Below are positions 1 to 5,473 of a DNA stretch of 5,473 nt, piece by piece. The DNA is from Sulfuritalea sp. (GTDB lineage Bacteria > Pseudomonadota > Gammaproteobacteria > Burkholderiales > Rhodocyclaceae), in the NCBI GenBank assembly GCA_021738105.1, contig JAIPCS010000208.1, positions 1 through 5,473 of the forward strand, written 5' to 3'. A program made the translations under genes and the position numbers. Positions within the stretch are counted from its first letter, which is position 1. Every line of letters begins with the position of its first letter. The notes beneath the pieces were generated by a model that saw nothing but the letters and a program-made list of their open reading frames with translations, was not told the DNA's origin and made no database searches.

Positions 1-1336
1 TCGCCTGTCCTTTGAGGGTTAACTCCTTGGTTTTGTCACGATAAGGTACCTCGATCAGGTTTGCGGCGACTGTGGCGGGAAAAGTCCAGTTCCCGCCCGC
101 ATTGCTAGGAACTCCGGGATTGGTATTAGCGGCGGAACTGGGGGTCGAGCGATTTCTGATATCCAGATAGGCGCCACCGAGCAATTTCAGCCCCGACTCC
201 ATGCGATAAGCCGCCTCGAACTTTGCGTTCAATTTTCTGAACGAGTGCGGCGTGGTTCTGTCCCCTGCGGCGTTGTACGCCACATCCGGCGTTTTGTCTT
301 TCCGGTCATTGAGGTAAACATTTGCCAGTAAAGACAGGTTCTTTATCGGCTTGGTAGAAATACCTAGCTGAGCCTCACTGGTAACAACTTTAGCCTTGAC
401 GCCGCCCCATCCGGCAAGTACCTCCGTGGCAGGAACTCCGGTTCGCATCCGTTGATCATCCTGGGTGCCGGTGGTATGTGACAGGCGCGCCGTGATTTTG
501 GTGGTGGGCGAAAAGGTGTAGGAGCCATTAAGGTAGATCTGGTGTGCCATGTTGTCGGGGGGCAAACTCATGTAGTACGTGTTTGCACCTCCGGTCGCGC
601 TCAAAATGCTGTACTTGTTCTTGTACCAGCTGCCGTAATAACCTCCCTGCAGCTGCAATTCCTTGGCGAGGTAGTTCAGACGTATATCCAACTGGTGAGT
701 ACGGCTGTCAATGGGTTCCACGAAAAAATTTGGGTTGCTGGTGCCAACGGCATTGGTGCCAAAATGGCGTAAGCCTTTCTTCTCTTCATTCCGATACTTT
801 ACCGTCAGATCGAAGGAATCGCTGAATCTCTTGTCGAACCCCAGGGTAGAGCGATTTCGATGCGTTTCCAAATTTAGGTTTGTAGTCCCGGCCCCCGGCA
901 CCACGCCGCTCAAAATTTGAGTAGACGTTCCAATTCCCTGCAGGCTGGTATTGACCGTGTATGGTGCTTCGCGAGTAATTCGGCTGTATTCGTAGGAAAA
1001 ATTGTAGTCGCCCTGCTTACCGTAACTGCCTTCAAGCTCGCGATTGTCCAGGCCAAAATTTCTGACTTTTAACTTGGTCCAGGTGCCCGTGGCATTTTCA
1101 CGCTTGTTGATGTCAGCATCGAGCAGCAGTGTGCCGCCGCTTTCTTTCCTGCCGTCAAACATACCCAACTGATCGCGGTCGTGGTTTTGGGCACCCACAC
1201 CGACAGAGACCGAACTTTTCGGATTGATGAGTTCCGCAACGTTGTCATCCGCGGCAAATGCTGGCGTGCCATAAACAACCATCAGCGCAGCGCTCAAAGT
1301 TGAGATTTGGAAAGCTGTGTTTTTTTGCGTTTTCAT
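1..1336 (-). CDS. mtoB: MtrB/MtoB/PioB-family outer-membrane beta-barrel, partial (C-terminus beyond window)
   Basis: This is an outer-membrane porin-like sheath that holds a periplasmic decaheme cytochrome and so lets electrons cross the outer membrane. The frame is open for 445 codons from ATG 1336 to the window edge without a stop. Family members are usually about 650-800 residues, so roughly a third is missing. Residues 1-28 form a Sec signal peptide with a likely cleavage at AFA/AD. The mature start, with NPKSSVSVGVG, resembles the family N-terminus. The rest shows alternating polar/aromatic strands (for example GSYGKQGDYNFSYEYSRI and GGYYGSWYKNKYS) joined by Asn/Gly/Thr-rich loops, as in a large beta-barrel. 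No cysteine occurs in the readable part, so the CXXC of Shewanella MtrB is absent. The start is supported by AAGGGA at 1344-1349, seven bases upstream. The gene lies 21 bases after the decaheme cytochrome gene, which is the strongest support for the call. The family assignment is firm; choosing mto over mtr or pio is inference. Confidence 0.87.
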   Translation of the reverse strand, partial: MKTQKNTAFQISTLSAALMVVYGTPAFAADDNVAELINPKSSVSVGVGAQNHDRDQLGMFDGRKESGGTLLLDADINKRENATGTWTKLKVRNFGLDNRELEGSYGKQGDYNFSYEYSRITREAPYTVNTSLQGIGTSTQILSGVVPGAGTTNLNLETHRNRSTLGFDKRFSDSFDLTVKYRNEEKKGLRHFGTNAVGTSNPNFFVEPIDSRTHQLDIRLNYLAKELQLQGGYYGSWYKNKYSILSATGGANTYYMSLPPDNMAHQIYLNGSYTFSPTTKITARLSHTTGTQDDQRMRTGVPATEVLAGWGGVKAKVVTSEAQLGISTKPIKNLSLLANVYLNDRKDKTPDVAYNAAGDRTTPHSFRKLNAKFEAAYRMESGLKLLGGAYLDIRNRSTPSSAANTNPGVPSNAGGNWTFPATVAANLIEVPYRDKTKELTLKGQA

Positions 1337-1343
1337 GATTGCA

Positions 1344-1349
1344 TCCCTT
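1344..1349 (-). promoter_or_regulatory. Ribosome binding site of the barrel gene
   Basis: AAGGGA on the minus strand ends seven bases before ATG 1336. It lies in the 21-base gap after the cytochrome stop codon, so the barrel gene has its own translation start within a shared transcript. No promoter or terminator fits in this gap. Confidence 0.7.
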
Positions 1350-1357
1350 GCGCAAGA

Positions 1358-2380
1358 TCAGCGGGTAAAGCGATCGCCGGCAGCCCCGGTGTTGCTTGGA
1401 CTATTGCTGCCGTGAATATTGTTGTGGCAGTTGACGCAACCTCGGCCCACAGAGCCGTGCTGCCCGCGGCCGGTTGGAGCGAGTCCAGCAGCAGTAGCAA
1501 TCGGAATACCTCCTGGTGCGCTACTGCTTGGGTGCGACGTAGCTTCATGGCATTCCTGGCACAAGAAGGGTGGCCGGCTCTTCAGCAGATTGGGCGCTGT
1601 CGTGCCGTGGGGGTTGTGGCAGATGCCGCAATCCTCGGACACGGGCTGGTGGTTGCTGATGAACGGTCCGCGCTTTTCCATGTGGCAGGTATAGCAAGTC
1701 TCGTTGACGGTATTTCGGGCCAGTTGCTTTTCACCTGAAGACCCGTGTGGGCTATGGCAATCCGAGCAGCTCATCTTGCCTTCCAGTACCGGATGGCGGC
1801 TGGGTTTGCTCATCTGCGCCCGTTGTTCTTTGTGGCAGGTATAGCAGACGGATGCCTGCGAAACCTTGTCGCGGACCTTGTCTTTGGCGCTATGAACCTG
1901 GTGGCAATTGGAACATGTCACATCGCGCCCTGCGTGAGTGCTGGTGGGCCAGAACATTTTGCTGCCGCCTTTATGACACTCCGTGCAAGTATCGCTGCGT
2001 GCCTCGGCGCTGGTCGTGGTGCCCTTGCGAAAACTGCGATCTACTTGGGGCGGTTTGTCGCTACCTTTATGGGTGCGGTGCTTCTCGCTCTCGCCGTGGC
2101 AATTGGTACAAGTCGGTGTGCGCTCGTCGGCGTTGGTGCCGTGCTTGGTCTTGCCGATGGCAAGGACGCCCGGATTCAGCTCAAGCATGGTGGCCGAGCC
2201 CGTGGGTTCATCAGCCTCATCGTGGCAGCCGGTGCATTTGGCGTCGCCTTTGAGGATCAAATCCTTGGCGGCTTCGTCAGGTGCCAGCATAGGTTTGCCG
2301 GCGGCAGTGGCCAGTGATACTGTGGCCCCCAGTGTTCCGATCAAAGCACAAAAAACCAATACCTGTCTCACGAATCGCAT
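1358..2380 (-). CDS. mtoA: Periplasmic decaheme c-type cytochrome, MtrA/MtoA/DmsE family
   Basis: This is the electron-carrying core of an outer-membrane porin-cytochrome conduit. It accepts or donates electrons across the outer membrane inside its barrel partner. The 340-residue product has a Sec signal peptide (residues 1 to about 27, ending ATAAG). Ten CXXCH haem-attachment motifs start at residues 49, 91, 132, 156, 179, 205, 229, 251, 274 and 315. That count and length match MtrA (about 333 residues) and MtoA; PioA is longer. Twelve histidines lie outside the motifs (80, 101, 104, 149, 163, 196, 212, 244, 258, 283, 308, 323), enough for bis-histidine ligation of all ten haems. The C-terminal CVNCHNNIHGSNSPS is typical of the family. 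The only other cysteine, C11, is in the signal peptide and is not in a lipobox. AGGGGA at 2388-2393 supports the start. The barrel gene follows in the same operon. Direction of electron flow (Fe(II) oxidation or acceptor reduction) is not decided by the sequence; DmsE-type use is an alternative. Confidence 0.93.
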   Translation of the reverse strand: MRFVRQVLVFCALIGTLGATVSLATAAGKPMLAPDEAAKDLILKGDAKCTGCHDEADEPTGSATMLELNPGVLAIGKTKHGTNADERTPTCTNCHGESEKHRTHKGSDKPPQVDRSFRKGTTTSAEARSDTCTECHKGGSKMFWPTSTHAGRDVTCSNCHQVHSAKDKVRDKVSQASVCYTCHKEQRAQMSKPSRHPVLEGKMSCSDCHSPHGSSGEKQLARNTVNETCYTCHMEKRGPFISNHQPVSEDCGICHNPHGTTAPNLLKSRPPFLCQECHEATSHPSSSAPGGIPIATAAGLAPTGRGQHGSVGRGCVNCHNNIHGSNSPSNTGAAGDRFTR

Positions 2381-2387
2381 CTTGATT

Positions 2388-2393
2388 TCCCCT
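2388..2393 (-). promoter_or_regulatory. Ribosome binding site of the decaheme cytochrome gene
   Basis: AGGGGA on the minus strand lies seven bases before ATG 2380, a strong Shine-Dalgarno match that fixes the start. It sits between two copies of GATTTCC (plus strand 2384-2390 and 2395-2401), which may be chance. Confidence 0.75.
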
Positions 2394-2451
2394 AGATTTC
2401 CAACTGATTGCAGCAGTCAGTAACAACTTCTTACAAGCGGGGATTCTCCGG

Positions 2452-2471
2452 TATGTGACTAAAGTCACATA
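2452..2471. promoter_or_regulatory. Perfect 20-base palindrome, CRP/FNR-superfamily-like operator
   Basis: The site reads TATGTGACT-AA-AGTCACATA: two perfect 9-base arms around AA. It contains the exact CRP-type core TGTGA-N6-TCACA (2454-2469). Its centre lies about 81 bases upstream of the cytochrome start codon, a usual place for an activator or repressor site. It could be bound by a CRP/FNR-family protein. It could instead be bound by the NarL-type regulator encoded next door, since such proteins also use dyads. The sequence cannot tell these apart. The dyad is seen directly; its function is inferred. Confidence 0.65.
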
Positions 2472-2490
2472 TCAGTAGTGGATTCTTTTA

Positions 2491-2512
2491 TATGTAAGAT
2501 AAATCTCACAAA
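2491..2512. promoter_or_regulatory. Second, imperfect dyad with similar half-sites
   Basis: TATGTAAGAT-AA-ATCTCACAAA is an inverted repeat with AGAT/ATCT inner arms and TGT/ACA outer arms, and two mismatched pairs. Its half-sites read TATGTAA and TTTGTGA, close to TATGTGA in the neighbouring perfect palindrome. The inner spacing is two bases longer. The centres of the two dyads are exactly 40 bases apart, close to four helical turns. On the minus strand this site overlaps TATAAA (2487-2492), a possible -10 element with no good -35, so it might cover a promoter. Confidence 0.4.
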
Positions 2513-2530
2513 AACAGGAGCTACCGATTT

Positions 2531-3172
2531 TCAGTCCGGCATGATGACCAGGCTTTTGGCGATGGCGTAGCGGACCAGATCGGTATCGGTGGTCATTTGC
2601 ATTTTTTGCAGGATGCGCGACTTGTGGGTGCTGACAGTCTTGATGCTCAGGTTGAGTTCGGCAGCAATGTCGGTGAGACGGATGCCGGCAACGATCTTTT
2701 CGAAGATCTGGAATTCGCGGTCGGACAGCCGGGTATGCGGTTGTTCATCCCTGTTTGGCATGCGCTCGCGGGCCAGGAGTTGAGTAACCTTTTCGCTGAC
2801 ATGGACGCCACCAGCCGCAACTTTGCGCATTGCAGCAATCAGTATCTCGCTGTCGCTCTCCTTGGTGAGGTAACCCGAAGCGCCGGCATGCAGGGCACGC
2901 AGCGCGTACTGCTCCTCCTGGTGCATGCTGAAAACCAGGACGGGCAGGCGCGGTTTTATCTGACTGATGAGTTTGATCAGTTCCAACCCATTCTTGCCGG
3001 GCATCGAGATATCAAGGACCAGCAAGTCGCAGTCTGTTGTCGCGACCTGCTTGAGCACTTCGGTGCCATTGGCGGCTTCACCGACAACCACGAGATCGAG
3101 GGTGTCAGCCAGCATCAGCTTGAGACCATCGCGAATGATGGCATGATCGTCAGCAAGCAATACGCGGATCAT
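2531..3172 (-). CDS. NarL/FixJ (LuxR-type) response regulator
   Basis: This is a cytoplasmic DNA-binding response regulator, 213 residues, the usual length for the family. The receiver domain covers residues 1-120. It has the acidic pair D8/D9, the phospho-acceptor D54 in LLVLDISMPG, the switch residue S82 in FSMH, and K104 in YLTKES. A linker leads to a LuxR-type helix-turn-helix (about residues 145-205: LSDREFQIFEKIVAG then TDIAAELNLSIKTVSTHKSRI), the DNA-contacting output. The overall pattern resembles GacA/UvrY. The start codon overlaps the kinase stop as ATGA, and GGGAG lies just upstream, so the two are translationally coupled and form a cognate pair. The next gene downstream is the decaheme cytochrome after 150 bases, so its likely targets include that operon and perhaps its own. 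The target is inference from position. All phosphorylation residues are intact. Confidence 0.93.
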   Translation of the reverse strand: MIRVLLADDHAIIRDGLKLMLADTLDLVVVGEAANGTEVLKQVATTDCDLLVLDISMPGKNGLELIKLISQIKPRLPVLVFSMHQEEQYALRALHAGASGYLTKESDSEILIAAMRKVAAGGVHVSEKVTQLLARERMPNRDEQPHTRLSDREFQIFEKIVAGIRLTDIAAELNLSIKTVSTHKSRILQKMQMTTDTDLVRYAIAKSLVIMPD

Positions 3173-5205
3173 TTGAACTCTCCCGTTGATTCCGAAGCAC
3201 GCAGTGGAATCGTTACCCGGAGTGTGAACCCCTTTCCCGGAGCGCTCGTAATTTCCATATGCCCACCGAGCAGGATGGTCCGCTCACGACTGCCTACCAG
3301 TCCATGGCCCAGTGACGGCTTGTTGCGCATCTCTGTACCACAACCATTGTCGCTGACTTCCAGCATCAAAGCGCCCTCCAACTTGATTAGTTGCACCTTG
3401 ATCCGTGTTGCCTGTGAATGGCGCGCAACATTGGTCAATGATTCCTGCAGTATGCGAAAGACATTGATGGTCGCGCGATCATCCATCTCGATACCTTCGA
3501 TGGCAATGTTGGACTCCACCTCGATGTCGTTTTGCCCGGAAAATTCGTCGAGCTGAAATTGCGCGGCCACGGCCAAGCCGAGATCGTCTAGAAGAGGGGG
3601 GCGCAAGCGGGTCGTTACCCGTCGCACGGCACCGACGGTGGCGTTGGTAAAGTACTTCATTTCGGCGATCTTTTCGCGCAGCGCGGGGGCCACGCTCTTC
3701 AACCGACCATCCAACCAGTCAAGGTCCATCCGCTGTCGCAGCAGCCGCTGGCCGAGTTCGTCGTGCAACTCACGCGCGATTGCAAGGCGTTCCTGCTCAC
3801 GCACTGCCTGCAACGACGATGCAAGCTCGCGCAATTGCTTGTTCGATTCTTGCAGTTCGATTTCAGCTCGGCGGCGCTCGCTGATATCGCGCAAAATTGC
3901 AGTGAATTGCGTTTGTCCGTCTATTGTCACCTGGGTGATGGTGGATTCGAGCGGAATCTCTGTACCATCTGCGCGTAAGCCAACGATTTCCATGCGCGCT
4001 TTTTTAGCGCGTGTAATCACCCCGCTTTGACCGAAGGTCGAAACATTCCTTTCGTGCACTGCGTGAAAGCGATCCGGAAGCAGGAGATCAAGTCGTTCGC
4101 CAATCACCTCTTCTGCACTGTAACCAAACATGTTCTGGGCCGCTGGATTGAACACCACAATCCGGCCTTCATTGTCGATAGAAATAATGGCATCCATTGC
4201 AGATGCCACCATGGCCCTGAGCCGATCATCGCTTTCTCTTGCTGCCGCAGCCAGCGCTTCCTCGCGATGTTGCTCACGCCAAAGGAGGGCCGCCGCCGCA
4301 AGTATCAGCAGAATGGCCAGGGTTGATTCTGTCAGGATGACACGGGCGGTTTCACGCCACCCTTTCAGGGCTTTGTCATCACGATTGCCAACTCCCAGGA
4401 CCAATGGATATCCACTGACGCTCCTGTAGGTGGTAACGCCGGCCGACTCACCCGATGTTCTGACCGATTTGAACCGCGTCCGTTCGCTCCCTTCACCTTC
4501 CAATTTCGGCAATATCGCTTTACCGGCAATCAGGGTTTCGTCGTGCGGCGAACCGGCAACCAAAGTGCCATCATCCAGAAAGAGCTGAATCGGACTCACG
4601 CTATCGAATTTTGCGGAATCGTAGAGCGTTTCGATATACGCGATATCAAGAGAAGCGGCGATGACGCCGATGAAGACACCTTTCGAGTCCTGAATACGTC
4701 GGGACAGGAATATTGTGCGCTTGCCGTCAACACGATTCGTCACTGGCTTGCTTACAAACAGACCATGATCTGGATGACTCGCGTGTATCAGGAAATAGTC
4801 GCGATCCTGCAAGTGCAGAATCGGTCCGGGGAAGCTCAACGCCGAGCTTGCCACTTTGCCGCTGGCATCGACAATGAACATGGACCGGAGCTGTGGCATC
4901 GCCTCGACCCGCGAACGCAACATGGCATGAATGGCAAATTCATTCAGGGCAATCTTCAGTTTTGCTGCTTCGGCCAGCCGATCCAGGGCGATTTCGAGTG
5001 CCAGGTCGACGGATTGAAAGGAGCGGTTCGTCTGTTCGACGATGATCTGGCTCAAACTGATGGTTTCGCCTTCTGCATGTCGCAGTTCTTCGCTACGCAA
5101 TTGCCATAGCAGCAGGCCGGTCATCAAAATAATCGCCACCACGGCGATGGTGGCCAGAATGATGGTGGCACGGTCGGTGCGCAGCATTGAATGCATGGGT
5201 GGCAT
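3169..5205 (-). CDS. Cache-PAS sensor histidine kinase (HisKA_3 type)
   Basis: This inner-membrane sensor kinase has 678 residues. The order is TM1 (about 14-36), a periplasmic Cache-like sensor (about 40-285, with the typical DRDYFLIH and FLSRRI...GVFIGVIAASLD patterns), TM2 (about 288-310), a short coiled coil, PAS (about 325-440), a signalling helix (441-470), HisKA_3 dimerisation domain, and HATPase_c. The phospho-acceptor is H481 in ARELHDELGQRL. The ATPase boxes are QESLTNVARHS (N592), SDNGCG (619-623) and GHGLVGSRER (633-642). It should autophosphorylate and pass phosphate to D54 of the overlapping regulator. The periplasmic part has no cysteine and no haem motif, so a small ligand is more likely than a bound cytochrome haem. 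H384 in the PAS domain falls where FixL has its haem ligand. The start is uncertain: Met1, Met4 and Met7 all lack a clear Shine-Dalgarno sequence, and the choice changes only the tail before TM1. The ligand is unknown. Confidence 0.93.
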   Translation of the reverse strand: MPPMHSMLRTDRATIILATIAVVAIILMTGLLLWQLRSEELRHAEGETISLSQIIVEQTNRSFQSVDLALEIALDRLAEAAKLKIALNEFAIHAMLRSRVEAMPQLRSMFIVDASGKVASSALSFPGPILHLQDRDYFLIHASHPDHGLFVSKPVTNRVDGKRTIFLSRRIQDSKGVFIGVIAASLDIAYIETLYDSAKFDSVSPIQLFLDDGTLVAGSPHDETLIAGKAILPKLEGEGSERTRFKSVRTSGESAGVTTYRSVSGYPLVLGVGNRDDKALKGWRETARVILTESTLAILLILAAAALLWREQHREEALAAAARESDDRLRAMVASAMDAIISIDNEGRIVVFNPAAQNMFGYSAEEVIGERLDLLLPDRFHAVHERNVSTFGQSGVITRAKKARMEIVGLRADGTEIPLESTITQVTIDGQTQFTAILRDISERRRAEIELQESNKQLRELASSLQAVREQERLAIARELHDELGQRLLRQRMDLDWLDGRLKSVAPALREKIAEMKYFTNATVGAVRRVTTRLRPPLLDDLGLAVAAQFQLDEFSGQNDIEVESNIAIEGIEMDDRATINVFRILQESLTNVARHSQATRIKVQLIKLEGALMLEVSDNGCGTEMRNKPSLGHGLVGSRERTILLGGHMEITSAPGKGFTLRVTIPLRASESTGEFK

Positions 5206-5473
5206 CTGGCCAGCTTACTACGGCTCAGAGACGCTGGTCGTCTGCGGACGCTCGGTCAAGCGCCTTGTGCAGCATGTACCGATGCCTGCACGACCAGAGC
5301 GAAGTGTCTCGGCTGAGGAATATGGATTCTGGTAAGTAGTGATGCGTCGCATGCTTCAACAAACTCCGAGACCGGCAAACCCACCTCAGGAGCGGTGCTG
5401 CGCAATGCGAACAAGTCTTTGCGAAGGGTATGGAGTCAGCCGATGGATTCCTGCAACATGCAAGGGTTCCGAT
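5206..5473. other. Region upstream of the kinase, no assignable gene
   Basis: These 268 bases contain no gene I recognise and no clear promoter. On the minus strand one frame is open from 5436 down to a TGA at about 5257 (some 59 codons). Part of it looks protein-like (LRKDLFALRSTAPEVGLPVSE), but there is a TGA just before it and no ATG. A second frame is open from the window edge to about 5228, but its Cys/Arg/His-rich translation looks non-coding. A decayed or C-terminal gene remnant is possible. The region also holds an 8-base inverted repeat (5234-5241 and 5290-5297). The kinase promoter should lie here or further upstream. Confidence 0.4.

Larger units (their letters stand above)
2381..2530 (-). 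promoter_or_regulatory. Intergenic control region in front of the cytochrome-barrel operon
   Basis: These 150 bases separate the regulator stop from the cytochrome start and are clearly richer in A and T than the flanking genes. They hold the two dyads and the ribosome binding site. A short imperfect hairpin, ACTGATTG / CAGTCAGT with a 3-base loop (2403-2421), would fall in the leader RNA. No convincing sigma-70 pair, sigma-54 site or GC-rich terminator is visible. The operon could therefore have its own regulated promoter here, receive read-through from the regulator genes, or both. Confidence 0.55.

Noticed and set aside
1745..2317. Long plus-strand open frame (190 codons) opposite the decaheme cytochrome gene, and a similar one at 1307-1738
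   Set aside because: Both are antisense to a gene with ten CXXCH motifs. Their translations are Ala/Cys/Gly/Arg-rich mirror products of the repeated haem codons and have no domain of their own.
2348..2350. C11 of the cytochrome as a lipoprotein anchor
   Set aside because: The preceding residues LVF do not form a lipobox and the position is too early. A cleavable Sec signal ending near residue 27 fits better.
2491..2512. Dyad after the regulator gene as a rho-independent terminator
   Set aside because: The stem is short, AT-rich and mismatched, and no T-run follows on the minus strand. An operator-like role fits better.
2597..3556. Plus-strand open frame of 319 codons across the regulator and the 3' end of the kinase gene
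   Set aside because: It lies opposite two genes with intact catalytic motifs. Its translation shows no recognisable domain, and it crosses the kinase-regulator junction, as a chance shadow frame would.
4483..4494. ExxE (EGSE, kinase residues 238-241) as a possible iron-binding motif like that of PmrB
   Set aside because: The motif is too short to be significant in an acidic stretch, and a Cache-like fold is better supported than a PmrB-like sensor.
4543..5109. Plus-strand open frame of 188 codons opposite the kinase sensor domain
   Set aside because: It is antisense to a well-supported Cache-like domain, with no ribosome binding site or recognisable protein motif.

Overview
The window carries four minus-strand genes, read from right to left. 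They are a membrane sensor histidine kinase (5205-3169), its NarL/FixJ-type response regulator (3172-2531), a periplasmic decaheme cytochrome c of the MtrA/MtoA/DmsE family (2380-1358), and the N-terminal two thirds of an MtrB/MtoB/PioB-family outer-membrane beta-barrel (1336 to beyond position 1). The organism is most likely a Gram-negative proteobacterium. The protein types (HisKA_3 kinase with GacA/UvrY-like regulator, Mto-type porin-cytochrome pair) and the moderately GC-rich codon use fit a betaproteobacterium such as the Gallionellales or Rhodocyclales. That placement is inference, because no marker gene is present.

Layout: positions 1-1336 hold the barrel gene, which is cut by the window edge. 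It follows the cytochrome gene after only 21 bases, so the two form an operon. Positions 2381-2530 are a 150-base AT-richer intergenic region in front of the cytochrome gene. It contains a perfect 20-base palindrome of the CRP type (TGTGA-N6-TCACA) and, 40 bases away centre to centre, a second looser dyad built from similar half-sites. The regulator and kinase genes overlap by four bases (ATGA), which indicates translational coupling. Positions 5206-5473 hold no gene that I can assign.

How they work together: in the known Mtr/Mto/Pio systems the decaheme cytochrome sits inside the barrel and forms an electron wire across the outer membrane. The wire is used for extracellular Fe(II) oxidation (Mto, Pio) or metal reduction (Mtr). 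The readable part of this barrel contains no cysteine, so it lacks the N-terminal CXXC of Shewanella MtrB; this favours the Mto/Pio type. The neighbouring two-component system plausibly controls the conduit. The kinase has a periplasmic Cache-like sensor, and a PAS domain with a histidine at the place where FixL carries its haem ligand. Which signal it reads, and whether the regulator binds the dyads, cannot be settled from sequence alone.
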